Source: Rhopalosiphum padi
Taxonomy: Eukaryota; Arthropoda; Insecta; Hemiptera; Aphididae
Assembly: GCF_020882245.1 (NCBI RefSeq)
Contig: NC_083598.1
Location: 52,055,858-52,119,857 of the forward strand
Direction of reading: 5' to 3'
DNA length: 64,000 nt
A model generated the notes under the pieces. The model was not told the DNA's origin. It worked only from the letters and a program-made list of their open reading frames with translations, and searched no databases. Within the stretch, counting starts at the first letter, position 1. The number at the start of each line of letters is the position of its first letter. Both the position numbers and the translations under genes were made by a program. Positions 1 through 15,000 of this stretch are shown in pieces.

Positions 1-3000
1 TCCTAGGGGGGATGTAGCGTCAAAATAATAGGTATATATTATGTCGCGGATCATACTCGTATAAATATATTATTATTATCAATATACGAGGGTACATACA
101 AAATAATATTATACTCATTTCTCGGTATCCATCGATCGCTGCGTACCTTATGCATATTTTATGCTGTCCGTCAACGACAAATTACCGTACAAATATTCAA
201 CAGTTGCAGTACATATAATATAATACTAATCATAATACAACAAGTGCCGCACAACCCATGGCTACGTATAATGTATCATAATATATAACATTATTATGTC
301 CCTTCTGGAATGCACAGAATTATGTATAAATATACATTGGCCTGCAGCTGACGAACTAAATTAAAAAAATTATTAAAACTTTTATTTAATGTACAAAAAA
401 CAATGCAACAAAATTACTTTTGTAATCAAATTGGCCTCGGCAGAGAAGTTTAAAAAAATATATTAGAATATTAACTGTCATTAATATACCCTACGTATAG
501 TGCGTATTTAACATTAAAGTGTGAACATACCAGCTTCTCTTCTCAGCAATAATTGCAATTCTCTGCTTAACACGTTTTATTACAATTTATATTCAATATT
601 TACGGGCAGCAAAAAAGAAATTTAAAAATCGGTTGCCTTGTCGTTTTTAATGTACAAATATTATAGAAATTATCATCAATATATACGTTCCAAAAAAAGA
701 CATATCGCTATATTATATTTCAGTATTTTTATCGGGCTAGGATTCAAATTGAAATAGCTAATACATTTATGGCAATGTTGTTTTTGGTTTTTTATTCAGT
801 ACAAAAAACATGTAAATAACGCAACGACTTTTGTAATAAGTATTAAATTATATAGATTTGAATATATACAATATTGTGTATGAATTGGTGTTTTATAAAA
901 ATATTATTACGAGATTAATGTGCATTAATATTATCGATATAGCTGGTTTTGAAGCCAACATTTTTTCGATTTTTATCTACATGGCTGGTTTTGAAATTGA
1001 CTTTGCAATATAGGTGGTTTTGAAACTAACATAGAAAAATTGTATAAAATCAAAAAATTAATAAATTATTTATGACTACTTAAGAAAAACTTTATTTGAT
1101 TTTAGTTTATTAACAACAACTAATACAATTATTTAAATACTACTATCATATCGTTAATATTGTTATCAATTTTTTTTCCGCGAAAAAAAAGTGATTGATT
1201 ATGGCTGGTTTTGAAATAAATATCACTAGATGGGTGATTTTGATACCAATCACAATTTTCTATGGTCAGTTTAGACCAGCTATAGCCTTTTTTGATGTTC
1301 AATATTTTTACAGCAATTGTAATACAGTGTGAACATTTAAAAAATGCGAGAAAACCAGTTTTCAAAAAATGTGCTTTTGGCTGGTTTTGAAACTACACGC
1401 CTCTTTTAGCCTCTAGTATTTATTTTGTTATACTGCTGTAAATAGCAAAGCCCTGGACGACGCATTCACCACCGTTCACATACAATTTATTTGGTCGATT
1501 TAGAATTAAAAACACATACACACATAGACGTGCTTTAAGCGATTACATATATAGTGTAGCTTTTGTATTATAATACTGTATAAAGATTCTACAGTTAAAA
1601 ATGTGCTCACCATATGATACGTGTTAGGTACCAAATCTATTTACAATAACTTATTTCTAAAGCGTTTTCCCTGTGAAATTTTAGGAAGAAGAAGGTTAAT
1701 GGGAAAAATTATACTACTTTCGAATTATAAATTTAAAAAACTGTCGGCCATTATCGATTTGCCACGAAATTTCTGCAAAGATCAAGTATACATATATTTG
1801 ATTTACATACAAATATAAAAAGTATAATAATATATATGTGTGTGTAAAATTTTAAATAGAACCTTTTGCACTATATAATTGTTGCTCTACAATTTAAATA
1901 ATAATATAATCCTTAGAATAGAAATCTCATAATATAAATAAGAGAAATCAATTAAATATTCAACTCTGTAATAGTGCCAGTTATAAGAGTTTATTTTAAG
2001 GTAGGTGAAATACATGCTTGTTGTTGGAATATATGCGTGGAGCAAGAGTGTAGTCGTCTACCATCGTCCATTGACTAGAGGTTTAAGCAACGATTTTAAT
2101 TAAAAATCAAACCAGAATATTTAGTTTTGTTTTTACCCAATCGTGGGATGAGACAGTAATAAAGGCAAGGCCGATACAAAATCCAGGTTTAGTATTGCAA
2201 GCACCCATCAACGTATATAAACCAAAGACAACGCTCTAATTATAAGCATAAATTGATTTTAACAACCATAATACAAACATATAACAAAATTGTATGCAAA
2301 CAACACCTATATATTTATTCGTTAATATTAAAATGTAGTTATAGTCCGAAATAATTAGTAATAGGTGCTTTAGTTATAATTATACCTTGTATAATCACGT
2401 CACTCAGAATTATTATTGAACCAACCACTTTGTACTGCAGTGTCAATCACTCATGAACAATATATAATAATAATATACTCAACAATATCAATGTGCAAGG
2501 CCCTCACTTGTCATTAAATATAACAATTATAACAACAAGCCATTTAGTATTCAATTAAAATGTAAACTAGTATTACTATACAACAGTTAGGTACAGTAGT
2601 GTGCATTTGTAGGCTTGATACTATAAAGTTTATAGTGTAAATAATGCGCTTACTAATTTTTACCTGGACAAATATTAACTAAAATGGCAATAAACATACT
2701 CCATTGCTCTAAATTAAATCGATTGAGTGGATGCCAATTTAATGTTGTTAGTTACCTATATACACATTTTTAGCAGATGACGACAGATCGGATTTTGGCA
2801 TAAAACTGTATTTGAGTACCTATATGTTTTCGCAAATGAGATTATGGCGTATCTAGTTAGGTTGAGAAGTTTAGGATACAGAACAGTCGAACATTTTTAT
2901 TCAAATGTCCGTTTTCGTTATATTTTTATGTAAAGTGTAGTTTGAAAAAAAAATCTACAATTATATGTTTACCGCAATTTTTTAACCAGAACATTCAAGT

Positions 3001-4012
3001 TATTCAACCTTAACCTAAAACAGTTTATGCCAAAATCATTCTGCGTCAATTTATGCTCAATGTGTTTGTGCCAAAAACTGCCAAAAACTCAAATCCGTTT
3101 TCTCCCATAAACAGATAGAATGTCATCATAATGATTGTATGATATTAATTAGTAAAAAAAAGGTTTATTTAAAAAAAAAACACTATTATTATTATAGGCT
3201 AGCGTGAATCGGGGTATGTTTTATTTTTAACAAAATTGTAATGAAAAGGTTACATTTTGTACAGGAAATAGATCGCTTATAAATTATAATAACTTAATAA
3301 TATAAATTGTCTCGAATGTAGAATTCATAAAATCAACTATAATTAGGTACATAATTTATCAATACGTAAAAAAAGTATCAAACCTAAACAGACAACATTA
3401 TCACTATTTAAAATACTTAAATATGACGAATAAAAACTTATTTACAAAGGGTTCATTAAAAACCCGTCAATTATTAAAAACAATTCATATTTTAGTATAA
3501 GAAGAACATAGAATACATTCAAATAACGATAAGATATTTATGCAGCTGTTTATCAATTATTTCAGCCTATGTAAACTATTAACTTGGTAATAAATTTATA
3601 AGCATCAACATTTTTATATAAAAATGTGAACCAATCAATAAAAATACTATTTTTTTTATGTTTAAACATCTAAACATTTTTTATAAAACGGGCTATATAT
3701 TATTGTATATAAAAAAATGAAAAATATGCCATATTCCTAATAATTTTAATGGTATAATATATTATATTTTATTATATGACGTATAATATTGTAAAGTATA
3801 ATTTGTAAGCAATAGCAACCATTTATATAAACAACAAATATTCGATTTTCCAAAGTTAAAATTAACTATTTTATGATATTCGCAATATTTACAGTTTATC
3901 TTATTAATCTTATTTCAGAGTCTGAGTTGAACAATAAATATTTATTTATTTTGTATAAGTTAAATATTATAGTATTATATAATAATAATATAATATATAG
4001 TGTAAGTTGGTA
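1..4012. other. downstream trio intron, no exon recognised
   Basis: AT-rich, with short simple repeats. The only structure I can point to is the recurring ctggttttgaa motif between about 940 and 1400. Part of 2780-3110 shows weak inverted similarity (ggattttggcataaa against ttatgccaaaatc). I searched for an SH3 or second DH exon on the minus strand by eye and saw none. Confidence 0.6.
938..1395. repeat. cluster of about five ctggttttgaa-type repeat units
   Basis: Near-copies of tggctggttttgaaa occur near 941, 981, 1011, 1202 and 1379, with a more decayed copy near 1231. Spacing is 30-40 bp in the first group, then irregular. It looks like a decayed tandem array, or a repeat interrupted by an insertion. 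Confidence 0.5.
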
Positions 4013-5131
4013 AGTAAATTATTAAAAAAATTTCTTAACCACATAACTAAACCAATTAATAATATTTTTGACAATAGCCAACATGGTTTTAGACCAGGTA
4101 GATCCACCACATCATGCAAACGTGACCTTGTAACACTTTATAATAGATTCTTAAGAATAATTACCAAGTTGGTGTAGTTTACACAAATTTTGAGAAGGGT
4201 TTTGGCTGTGCTGATCATAAATTACTATTATTGCTTTAGGTTAATTAGGTTTCAGTATTCTTCTATTATCCTGGATTAACTTATCTCATAAGCAGGTCTC
4301 AATTTACTTAAGTTCTTGGATTCTCATCCAAATCAATATTAGTTCCATCAGGAATTCCTCAATGTGGTTATATATAACCTATTATATTTATTTTATTCAT
4401 TAAATGTATCTCATCTGTTTTAAAAAAATAAAATGCCACTCCTTATTTTTCGTGGACGATCTAAAAATGTATAGGTATACAAATTTCTTCAATCAACGAC
4501 TGTTCAACTCTTCAAGAGTATTAAATATCTTATCTAATTGAGAAATGAGCTTAAACATTAATAAATGCTGTTCAATGTGCTTCTACAGATTCCGTAAACA
4601 TATACAGTTTACCTTTTGTATAAAGAATACTAAACTTAATTCAGTGTCATCCATTCAAGATCTAAGTATAACACTAACGTCTCTAACCCCTAATTTAAAT
4701 GTTCAGGAACATAATATATAGAGTGTATGGTAAAAAAATCTCTGCGTGTATTAGGATTTGTTAAATACCATGCATCTGATTTTAATTACTTAATTATTTA
4801 AGTTACTTTATTACACTTTAATCAGATCTGACTCAGATTTGGAGTCCTTATACTAAAATTTACATTAATATTATTGAAGATGTTCAAAACCTATTTTTAA
4901 AGTTAATAGCTTTTAAATTCAACATAATCATTTATCAACACAATTTTACACCAATAAAATTACTCTTGAACCTCCCCACTTTAGCTTATAGATGTAAATT
5001 ATCGGGTAGTTCTTCTTTATATAAATTAATCAATAACTACTATGGTGCTTCCTACTTAATAGAAAATTGTCTAGTTTATAATAATCAACCTACTCACATA
5101 TGTTTTACTTGCATTATATAGCACAAATTAT
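4013..5131 (+). mobile_element. decayed LINE (jockey-like), reverse-transcriptase part
   Basis: The plus-strand translation with frameshifts shows NSQHGFRPGRSTTSC, then VVYTNFEKGFGCADHKLLL, VPSGIPQCG and LLLFVDDLKMY. These are the RT motifs (the last is the catalytic DD box, here VDD). Many stops and shifts are present. It is 5'-truncated and interrupted by the fold-back element at 5132. Confidence 0.8.
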
Positions 5132-5562
5132 TTAAGAGGATGCCTCACACGCATGTGTTGTCTCTGTCCTACACACATATGAGATAGTAAATTTTTGTTC
5201 ATCAGTTTCAATAGTGTGCTTTTAGTTTTAATATTAGAGTGAATTGACCTATTATCAAACTTTTAGGTAAGAACATTATCTGTGTTCTCGCATTGGCTTT
5301 TTACGATATTTTAATTTTTAAATGAATTATGGACATTTTCAAATATTTAATAATTTCATACTCATAACTCACCTAAAAATTAAAATATCGTAAAAAGCCA
5401 ACGAGAGAACACAAATAATGTTCTTATATAAAAGTTTGATAATAGATCAATTCACTCGAATATTAAAACTAAAAGCACACTATTGAAACTGGTGAACGAA
5501 AATTTACTATCTCATATGTGTGTAGGACGGAGACAATACATGCGGGTGAGACGTCCTATTAA
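5132..5562. mobile_element. TTAA-flanked fold-back element, copy 1
   Basis: Inverted arms of about 190 bp (aggatgcctcac... against ...gtgagacgtcct) are flanked by TTAA at 5132-5135 and 5559-5562. Arms include gaattgacctattatcaaac and its complement. It is inserted in the LINE. Confidence 0.75.
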
Positions 5563-5910
5563 TTTCAAGAGACATAGCTTTGTGTAACTTGTTCCTGGTA
5601 TTGATTTCTTCTTTACCCTGTTAATTACAATTCATATAATTGCATTTAAGCAACAATATGTAATATTTTATTATAATATCAATCTATATTGATCTGTATC
5701 TATCTTTATCATATATTTTTAATACATTATACGTCTAATTTTCTTTTTGATTCATATTCTTACAAATATTGAATAATATTATAATTATCATATTTGTTTT
5801 ATATACTAAAATTATTTTATAGTTATTATTTTATCTATTACCTGTAATACTGGTAGATTGCCAATTTTATTCATTTGAATAAATTATTATTATTATTAAT
5901 TATTATTTTT
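5563..5910 (+). mobile_element. 3' remainder of the interrupted LINE
   Basis: The sequence after the fold-back element resumes LINE-tail-like sequence and ends at about 5905 in gaataaattattattattatt, a tail typical of such LINEs. Confidence 0.5.
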
Positions 5911-5934
5911 TAAATATATTAAATAAGTAAATAC

Positions 5935-6010
5935 CTTGTCTGAATCTGTAGTGTTGCCTGATCCAAAAGAAGCCAATGATCCTCGGTCCAAGTTTTCTTC
6001 TTCTAAATCT
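5935..6010 (-). CDS. trio: trio coding exon 24 (linker between PH1 and SH3), last exon seen
   Basis: Acceptor at 6012-6011, donor AAG|GTATTT at 5934. It has 25 codons: an acidic segment, then SLASFGSGNTTDSDK, matching the TLDSDK end of the same linker in TRIO. It ends in phase 0 with a donor and no stop, so the transcript continues beyond it. I saw no further exon in 1-5934. Confidence 0.88.
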
Positions 6011-9000
6011 CTAAATGATAAATTATAACAATTGGTTATAATAATTTGAAAAACAAGAATGTAAGACATTAAAACACAAACCGGCTAGATCGTTGACTGT
6101 CAGGTTTAAGTTTAGCTGGACTCTTGGGCATATACATTCTCAAAGCAGAGTTGAAGTATGTCTCTTGAATTACTTCCCTGAGTTTTTTCACCCATGTTTG
6201 TTTTGCTTCTAATGTGGAAGCTTTCAACACAATACGGTAATCTGAAATTGGTGCACGACCAGTCCATACAGCAAATTTACATTCATCTCCTTCTATGTGC
6301 TCAGTTACTCCAAGTTCTGAAGTCTAAAATAAATTCAATATTAAATATTAATATTGAACACAAAATCAAATAAATTAACAATAAAATTACCATGAGTTTG
6401 TTTTTGTATAAGTATTTAACTTTAGGATTATTAGAGTGATCTTTTACGTGTTTGGCAAATACTAAATACAACTCAAATAAAAAACAATGTCTTTCACGGC
6501 TTTTGCGTAATAGGTGATGTCTTGAGTCAGAAACATACAATGTATCTTGTACAACAACATCACCAAGTTCATCGGTAGAAATATCACATCCTTCTAATAA
6601 GGATAGATGTAAAGCATCATTGGCCTTTCTAGGAACACTCAACATCACATCCAAACCATCTTTAATTTCTCCTTGGCCTTCTTTACAACATGATTGGAGA
6701 TCTTTTAACAGCAACTGGTACTTTGTGATTCTTTGTACTGGTTTTATTAAATAAGCAGCAATAGGATGATCTATATTATGTTTTTTTTGAAGCTCTTCAA
6801 AAACACCACCACACGAACCAGAATGTTGTACTAGTATGGCATTAGACTCTGGTTTATTTTTACAATATTTCACATACATATCAAATTTTTGTGCCCATGT
6901 GACAAAACAATGCCCCACGTCTTCAGGCATTGTTTCATATTTTTCCAGTTCTTTTATAAAAACATCTCTATGAAAATTGCGTATATCTTCAATGTTGCCG
7001 AATAAAATATCAATTCGTCCATGAAGTCCTATTGGAACATTTTGAAGAGCTCGTATTTCATCTAAGTAGGCTTTAATGCAAACATCCAAGTCTTTCACAT
7101 ACGTTCTTTCAGTTTGAAGAAGTTCCGCCATAATGAATCTTGATAAACAAAAAAATAATATTATTTGAATAATTTTTTTTTACTATAAATCAAATAATCC
7201 TTGTTTAAGCTTACTCTTTTCTTCTAGCTGATCTCCTTTTTTCTTCATTTAATTCTTTCAAATCTTTAGTAGATTCTTTTACTTTTTGCTCTAAATTTGG
7301 ATCTGAGTTTCTATCAAAGGAAAGATCACGGGTGTCAACATGCTCTTGAATGCCTAAACTTTTTTCCAATTCAAACCTAAAAATATAAAATCATAATTAC
7401 ATTTCAACTTTTTAAGCTTTTAGTTATTAATTTAACTACCTATATTTATCCATTCTAGAGCTAAAATGTTTATAGGTATTGTCAACTGCCGCCACCCATT
7501 GCTTTATGGCATTGGCGTGAGCATGGCCTTTTTCTACTAAATTATCTGCCAACTGTATTAACAATTTAACTTTTTCACGTGTTTCTTTTGCTGATGTCTT
7601 AAACTCGTTGTGTTCATGAAGTAAATGTCTTGTTTCGTCCTAAAAGTAAACAAAATAATAATAATAATTTACACTAGACTATTTATTTGACATTTACAAA
7701 CCTGTGTAGCACCAACAGTAGTATGAGTATTTAGATATTGTTCACCAGCATTATGTATCCATTCCATAGCTTGTTTAGCTGACTTATCAAATAACACAAA
7801 CTGTTGACACTGATCAAGTCGTTTTTTTCTTTGTGACCAATGGTCCAGTACCTTGTTTTCCTGACCCGATAATTTTTCAAGAATGTTTTTAACTCGAGCT
7901 TCAGAAGCTGTATCCACAGTAGCTATAGACTGATTAGTACAGCTATAATACTGCAAGCTACGATTAGTATATTTTAAAAATGTCTCAGCTGTTCGCCTAG
8001 CCAATGTACATGCTTTTAGGAAAGCTTCTTTTTGTTCTTGATGTTTAGTACAAAGTTGTCCTAATTTATCGGCTTCAATAGTTCCACCACCACACCAATC
8101 TTCCTCGCGGCGGTACTCTCGTTCAAGACTATCCATAACAGAACATACCTAATAGAAATAAATTACAATTTAAATTTAAAATAAATGTACATACAAAAGA
8201 ATTACCAATTAACATAGTATAATATGGTGATTGAAAAATATATTTACTTGTTCTGCAGTTTTATAAAAGTTCAGACTAGCAGTAACCAATTTGTGCCGTT
8301 CTTCAGCACATGTAACCAACTGTTGCCATCGTTTAGTCACCTCTATAGCCATTTCTTTTACTGCAGTTGAGTCATAATGATTGGATGCTACAAGAGATTC
8401 CGCCAATTGTTTTACTTGAACAGCAGCTGAATGAGTTTTCTAAAAGTAAACAGAGTTTAGAAAATTATCAAAAGTATAATAAGATTATAATTACTTCAAT
8501 TGCAACTTGAAATTGTTCATGTTCTTTTTTTAGAATTTCTGCATCTACTAAGCAGTTTGGAATAGTGAAATTTGCCGATAGCATTGATTCACCGTTACGA
8601 ATCCAACTTATTACCTGTAAGAGAATATGAATATTTACATATTATCCTATGCATATAATATAAACCTAATTTCCAAAAAAAAAATTTGTTTACTTGTGAT
8701 GCATCATTATTAAATTGACACAATTGAACAGCTTGATCAAGCCGGCTGCGTTTGATTTCAGATAACTCTACCAAGTCCATATGGCGTTCGTGCAAAAACT
8801 CAAGCAACACTTGCACTCTAGTTTGGGCAGTATATTGACTGTCAGCCATTACACCAACTCCAGATTTATCTAACACCTAATTTAACAAATACACATACAG
8901 TACATTATTATAAATATTTATAGACCAATATTTAAACAATAGAGATTATTCATTAATAATTAATTAATCTTTTTATATTTTTAATAAATTACTTGAGCTA

Positions 9001-12000
9001 ATTGTTCGCCTTGTTCCAATGCTTGATAAACAGCCGCCTGCATTTGTGTCACCGAATCATTGTGGCGCGATAACCGTGACTCTGCTTCCGATAATGTTGT
9101 TATCACTTCGTTTTGATTTCGTTCTAATTCATTTGCCCAAAGCTCCAATTGTGAGGACACCTGATTGACAATGATAAAAAAAAATAATACTTAGGTGCTA
9201 ATTAAATGTTGTATTTATAATAAACACAAGAACAACATAAACACAATAAAATATCAGGTAATAAACTTTCTGTTGTCATATCAAACCTACATTTAATTTA
9301 AAATATTATTACCAGTGTGTAAGCTTCTTATTGCTATAGCAATAAGAAGCTAAGAATAGAACTTGCTTAAAACCATAATGAATTCAAAAAAATGTTATTC
9401 CCTTGTGTATGTTACTCTGCTATCAATTTTAGTAATAAGACATAATATGCATAATTTATTTGTTAAATTTCAAGTTTTAATAGTGGTAAACATTAAATTT
9501 AATAAAAAAAAATAATAACAAATTCAGAACATTATTGCATAAAAAATTATCGTTAAAAATCATTATACAAAAAAATATTAAGAAATATAATTTAAACCTT
9601 GATTGATGCCTTTTGCTTTTGATAATAAAAAAAATTAATTAATTTACGTTAATTGTTAAAAAAGATTTGTATAAATAGACAATTACCATTATGTAGTTTA
9701 AGTGTTTTATCAGTTAACAATACAACACATCAAATTATTCTTAAATACTTACTTCAAGTGCATCTCTTTCAAAAATCCGTAGTCTTAGACATAAATCCAA
9801 TTTTAATTTTCGAGTTGCCCATAGTTGTTCCAACTCTAAACGTTGTTTATTTAATCGTTCGAGTGCGGCATCTACCGCAGCAACTGATCCGGTGGGGTCC
9901 ATTTCAGCAGTAACGCCTCCACTTCTATAGAGAAAAAAATCAGTTTTTACAATAATAATTTGAATATTTTTTATTAATTACAAGCTAGTATTCTAAAAAA
10001 AATGTAGTAGCTTTGTGTACATTTCTCGCCCAAGTAATTTTAGATTTCACCATAGTATTATTATCGAATATAACTATTAAGAGTTAAGACATAAAAAAAA
10101 CACAAGATAAGAAAACGCATGCGATAAATAATGGGCACCAATGTACTGATTTTAGCCAATTGCAAAGAAATTAGCAGTTCGGCAGATTTAGTTAATTCGT
10201 TTTACTGTTTTAAGCATCTGTTTTAGCAAGTTATTTGATTGATTCACATGTTATATGTATACCAGTGATGTATGGCACGTATACCTCCTTGCTAGTATTA
10301 TAAATTTAAAAGTTCATGCAAAACTTTTAAAATATTAATTGTTAGTTCAATGATCAACAAAAATTTAGGACTAGTCTTAATAAATACAAACTAATATGAA
10401 AAAAAAACTCAGAAAAAGAAATTTTAAAATATTTGTGAAAAAACTCAAAGATCTATTGCAGGATAAAGTAAAATAATTATCTAAGAAAAACCTGGTAACT
10501 CGCTCAGTTGTATAGTAGCACTTTAAAGTATCTCGATATTGATTCATTGTAATGGATGTATTAAATTTTCATTCAATGATAAATTATTGTAGACAAAAAA
10601 ATATTTATTATGTTTATTTTGTATGCCAAAGTGCTATTAATTATTATTACTAGATGATTTCTTCAAAAAAATAAACATGGCTTTTTACTATTCTATTCAG
10701 CACTTATTCTACCATTAATGTATATATATATTGTATAATTAAAATACATATATATATATATATATATAGCTTCCTATTGTTTGTTTTTTCTATACAGTAG
10801 ATTGAACTAATTTTTAACAAAAACAAGTCACATACATTAAATAATAAAAACAATATTATAAATTATATATTTATATTATATACTATTGTTATTGACTTAT
10901 ATGTCAATATAATTTACCTACCTTCTACCTAGACTCTAGAGCAAGGGTGCCCAAACCCAGGCCCGCTGGCCACAAAGTGGCCCGTCAACGCTTTTGGATT
11001 TTCCCGCCAACATCTATACTCTATAGTCTATAGCACTTTAAATTATTATTAATAAAGTCTTGTTCATAACATGGCCCGCCAGCTAAATGTAATTGCAATT
11101 ATAGCCCGCTTCCAAAATAAATTGGGCACCCTTGCTCTAGAGTATAGTAGAGCGGAGTAATGGCAAAAAGGGCAAAAAGTTCTAAGTCCATACAATTATT
11201 AACATTTTTTTAAATTATAATATAATATCTAAAACCATCATTTTTCGTTTAAATATCTAATTTTGTTTAAAATTAGATCTTCAAATGATGTTAAAATAAA
11301 TTGTATTTTAAGTTATTGTGTCCTCATAAGCAGTTCTTAAAGCAATTTAAAATTATCAAAAATCCGTAATCATAATTGTTTTAAACGCTTTAAATTCTAT
11401 AACTTTTATTGACATTTATATAATTTTATGAATTTATGATAAATGAAATGTTTTGGGCAATAATTAATTCAATATTTACCATATATGTAGGTATTACTCA
11501 TGATGAAAAATAAATATACTTATAAAAAAATAAATATATCCTCACACCTATCAATTTATTTTTCATATACAATAATTTTTTACAATTTAATTAAAATTGA
11601 ACACATCCATTAGACATTGAACTACTCAATGATGAGGTATACTCAAAACCTACGATACAATAGGTTTTTTTAAACATTTATTAACTCATAATTGTAGAAT
11701 TTTAACCTAAATAATTTTTAATTTCATAATCTGAAAATAATAACTATTTTTATAAATATATTGATAATATTGAACTAATAGTTAATTTTAATACTCATTA
11801 ATTTATATCTGAATTCTTTAATAATTATTTAGTTGTAAGTACCTATCGATTTTGAATTATAATAAGAATCAACAACCAACTCAACTCATGTCGATACTCT
11901 ATAATACTATGTAAAAACGTTACAAAAAATAATAGGAGTATAATAATACTACTATTATTATTTATTATCAAAAATTCTCAACTACCCCACACTGTCACAT

Positions 12001-15000
12001 ACCAGTATACCACAAAATTATCGTTTGATTACCTCAGTTCTTGTAATAACGCCTCCCCTTCAGTTATCGTTGAATGGCACGCGTCTAAGCAAGAATCCCG
12101 CTGATGGCTAACTTGTTCTAGAGCTCTTTCAGTTCCTTCCAGAGTGTCTGCTGCCTCATCACACCCGTCGGTTTCGGCTCTGAGTTCATCGAGCCAGCCT
12201 TGGAGCTATAATATACAAAACTTAATGTACACATCACATCGATCGATTTAAGATATATAATATATTATTAGATCCATAGACATAGGCGAAAATCGGGGAG
12301 GGGGGTGGGTTGAGGAGACTAAGCCTATATATTGCTCAGCCCCCTCCCCCAATAATTTCACCAAATTACCACTTATGTCCATAGATACAATTATATAATG
12401 TTAATCGGGCAGATTCAAACGAGGCTAATCAACAATAAACACCAACTTAATATACTATTGTAGTTCGGTAAACTCGACATACTTTTTGAGACAATAAAAC
12501 AACAAAGAGCAGTAACAAAAAAAAAATTCTCATTTTTATTCAATTATTTTACCTCTGACTGATGCGTATAAAAATTCACGGCTCTCTGCAAACGCCGCCT
12601 TCTAGCTTGAACACGCGCCGCAAAAGCGGCTACATGACTTTCAAGTTCGGCGGCCACCGAGCAAATGTCAGATGCGTCACATTCGCCGGTTTGGGACAGT
12701 TCTTCCGCAGCCGTCAGCAATTTCTCAGCATTAGTATATGTATTCTGAAAATTAAAATATAAACATATTATATTATATGTAATTTATTAAATATTTTAAC
12801 AATTGTCTTGATTTTTATGATCATAACTATATTATCATTATTTATTACTATATATACCCTTTTGATAGAATATTAATTTATTTATCTATTACTCCTTTAT
12901 ATACCTTATATATACTCTATATATCCTTTATAAATATCCTGCAACTCCTTAAAACTCCTAAAAATCCGATTCCTACTTACACGAGTTTATTTATTAAAAA
13001 AAAAAAACAAATTAAAATACCAAATAATAATATTTCAAAAATACAAGTAACACTGCGTAAAGTTTATAATCGTTAAGCAATTCTACATATACGTAATTAT
13101 ATAACTTATTCGATACAAAATTTAAACTTCACAGAAAAATGTACACGAATATATAATTTAAAACCACCATATCCACGGGGATTTATACGATAAGATTTAT
13201 GTAAAAATAAAGTAATAGGTAGAAAAAAGAAATGCAGAATGTTTTAATTAAATAAACCATCATCTTAATTTTACATGCTACCTAGCTACAATAAAGATTT
13301 AGCTTGGATAATATTATTAATAAGTTATACTTTCCAGTTTTCCCTGATTAAGTATATTTAAACTCTAAGTATCTTTAAGTACACGGTATATTTATATAAA
13401 AATTTCCCAAGTTACGCTCATGTATATATATATATATATATATGAGTATTAATTAATACTAATTATATACGTGGTACAACTGTATAAGTCATACAAAGCT
13501 CAATCAGATTACACAATAATAAAAGAAAAATTTCGCACACTGTTCTAAGCATATTAAACGCAAAGAATGTAAGATTTTAAACTTAAAAGTTAAAATACAT
13601 ATTATAAACAATATTATGCCTACCTATTTATGATTTTTATAATAGATATAATAACAACTTATGTGAAATCTTAAATTAAATTTTCAAGAATTTTAACTCA
13701 GCGATAAATGTGTATTCCCATTTACAAAAATTTTTACGTAAGAATAACAAAACACAAAAATCGTTTGAGGGGAAATAGTTATTTATACGAAGATAAAAAT
13801 AACAGTTAATCAATGTAAGATTTTAATCATCAAACCGCTATAAAAAATTAATTTGACTTTCCGGTAGAAAGTTTTTTAATGTAAATTAAATAACTTTGAA
13901 AGAATCTTGTGTTAAATTTTCAAATCGTCGAAATAAAGATAAAAATTGTTATGAATTACTTCAGACAAAGTAATTTGAAAACTTTCGAGATTTTACAAAT
14001 TTCATCAAAACTTTAAATTTAAACACTCATAAAAAAAAATTTTGATTAAAATGTTCGATATTTATTAATTGATAAATGAACAACTCATGAGGAACTTCTT
14101 ATTAAATTTTAAAGCATTATTATTTATTACTGAGTGATTAATTTTTTTATTGGAACTTATAAAAAAAAAAATTAAAAATTTCAAATGTCCATCAAATCTC
14201 AAAAAGTCGAACTATTTTAAAATTATACCATCTGTAAAAAATCTTAACATAAACATTCTAAAAAAATTTCAACTATCTAAATTTGTTTATTTTTAAGTTA
14301 TTTTTAAAAATCAATTTTGTTAAAAACAAATTTTTCATAAAAATTCCTTTTTTTTTTTTAATTTTTTATTTGTTTTTCCAGATTATTTTGAAAATCATAG
14401 GGCATTTTTACCTCTCTAAAATACAAACTAGATCCAATTTTTTATACAAAACCATACTCAAAGTTAAAAATCGATACATTTTGTCGACTAAGTATAATGT
14501 ACACTGTATACATACATAAAAAACACACCATTGTAAAATAAATACATTTTTTGCTTCGTTAAAAATCTAAAATAGATCTAAATACGTAATTATAATAATT
14601 ACTAGTGAACAGGTACTTCTAAACAAATTTAGGTTTATAGGTTTAAATATTAAACGCTGTATTACATTGACGCAACAACGATTAATATTATAATAATCAC
14701 CTTACATATAAAACATAATATGCATAATGAATATGATGTATTTATTATAACTAGTTGGCCTAAAACCTAAAAACACAATTTAAAATAATAAGTGTTATTA
14801 TTTATTACTATAATTTGCTGTTTAAGCGGACATTTTAAAATTATAGAAGAACTGAATTTATTAAAAATATACCTATATCTATTATACTAAAAGTATCTAA
14901 ATAAGCACTATACAAAAAACAAGAATAATATGACAAAGAAAACGCCAAACGCAATTTTTACATTGTATGTTAACCTTTTCAATAATTATTGAACTAGGTA

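Noticed and set aside
10747..10769. TA dinucleotide runs (also 13423-13442 and 42337-42352) as structural signals
   Set aside because: Ordinary microsatellites in very AT-rich DNA.
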